DNA from: Nitrospiraceae bacterium
GTDB lineage: Bacteria > Nitrospirota > Thermodesulfovibrionia > Thermodesulfovibrionales > UBA9159
DNA: 6,817 bases
Assembly (NCBI GenBank): GCA_003453735.1
Contig: DMNE01000033.1
Span: forward strand, 18,452 to 25,268
Reading direction: 5' to 3'
The position numbers were made by a program, and so were the translations under genes. This document shows positions 6,570 to 6,817 of the stretch, piece by piece (the stretch's first letter is position 1; each line of letters starts with the position of its first letter). Below the pieces are notes generated by a model that did no database searches, was not told the origin of the DNA, and saw only the letters and a list, made by a program, of their open reading frames with translations.

Positions 6570-6586
6570 ATATATTCTTTCACCGT

Positions 6587-6817
6587 TCATGGTCTCCAGT
6601 ACTCGGTAAATCTTCCATCCTTCGTAATCCAGACAACATATGGTGAAACAGTCACGTCACCTTTTTCATCAAATCGTATTTTGCCAAGAGCCCCAGAGAA
6701 TTCTTTGGAGTGGATCTTGTCGCTCACTGCCTTTCCATCTGCGGTACCGGCGTCCTTGATTGCCGCAAGGAGTATGTTTGCTGCATCATAGGCGTATATG
6801 GAGTAAGGACCTATCTC
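6587..6817 (-). CDS. livK: periplasmic branched-chain amino acid binding protein, C-terminal 76 residues (cut by window edge)
   Basis: The minus strand is open from the right edge to a TGA at 6589-6587 and encodes the C terminus of a Leu/Ile/Val-binding protein (Peripla_BP type I fold, LivJ/LivK family). Recognisable elements are GPYSIYAYDAANILLAAIKD near the start, the variable KAVSDKIHSKEFSGALGKI segment (family: a helix followed by F.G..G.I.FD), FDEKGD, and the closing strand YVVWITKDGRFTEYW. In the family this protein captures the substrate in the periplasm and docks on LivH/LivM. The signal peptide and ligand-contact residues lie outside the window, so substrate preference cannot be judged. 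LivJ and LivK cannot be separated from this fragment. It is followed by a 206-base gap before the cyclase gene, unlike the tight spacing downstream. Confidence 0.9.
   Translation of the reverse strand, partial: EIGPYSIYAYDAANILLAAIKDAGTADGKAVSDKIHSKEFSGALGKIRFDEKGDVTVSPYVVWITKDGRFTEYWRP

Noticed and set aside
6480..6586. c-di-GMP riboswitch in the leader of the cyclase gene
   Set aside because: It was considered because of the cyclase context, but the conserved GEMM core and tetraloop arrangement are not seen, and the region lies upstream of the predicted transcription start.

Overview
The window carries a minus-strand gene cluster for high-affinity branched-chain amino acid (or related amide/short-chain substrate) uptake of the HAAT/Liv ABC family, with a multidomain diguanylate cyclase gene inside it. 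In transcription order (right to left) it holds: the 3' end of a periplasmic substrate-binding protein (livK/livJ type, cut by the window edge); a roughly 200-base intergenic region with a near-consensus sigma-54 promoter; a 675-residue sensor protein with a GGEEF diguanylate cyclase domain; permeases livH and livM; ATPases livG and livF; a 247-base stretch with two possible tiny ORFs; and the 5' end of an ExeA/MshM-type AAA ATPase, cut by the left edge. All recognisable genes lie on one strand.

The cyclase gene, livH, livM, livG and livF are separated by only 2 to 25 bases and are very probably one transcript. The sigma-54 promoter just upstream of the cyclase gene can drive cyclase plus transporter together. 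The binding-protein gene lies 200 bases upstream and may be expressed separately or more strongly, as is common for Liv systems. The transporter would take amino acids from the periplasm (LivK), pass them through LivH/LivM and use ATP hydrolysis by LivG/LivF. The cyclase has an apparently complete active site and a product-inhibition site. Its three sensory domains suggest that c-di-GMP synthesis is tied to nutrient or metabolic status.

The organism is a Gram-negative bacterium, since it has a periplasmic binding-protein system and an ExeA/MshM-like envelope-assembly ATPase. Mid-range GC, sigma-54 use and the style of the ATPase and cyclase fit Nitrospirota (Thermodesulfovibrionia-like) or Desulfobacterota. 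This is inference only; no taxonomic marker is present.

The main points for a second look are: the diguanylate cyclase in a liv operon under a sigma-54 promoter; a PocR-like N-terminal domain on that cyclase; an unusual insertion, perhaps a compensated frameshift, in LivF; and an in-frame membrane micro-ORF directly after the livF stop codon. I found no CRISPR array, tRNA, rRNA or insertion sequence.
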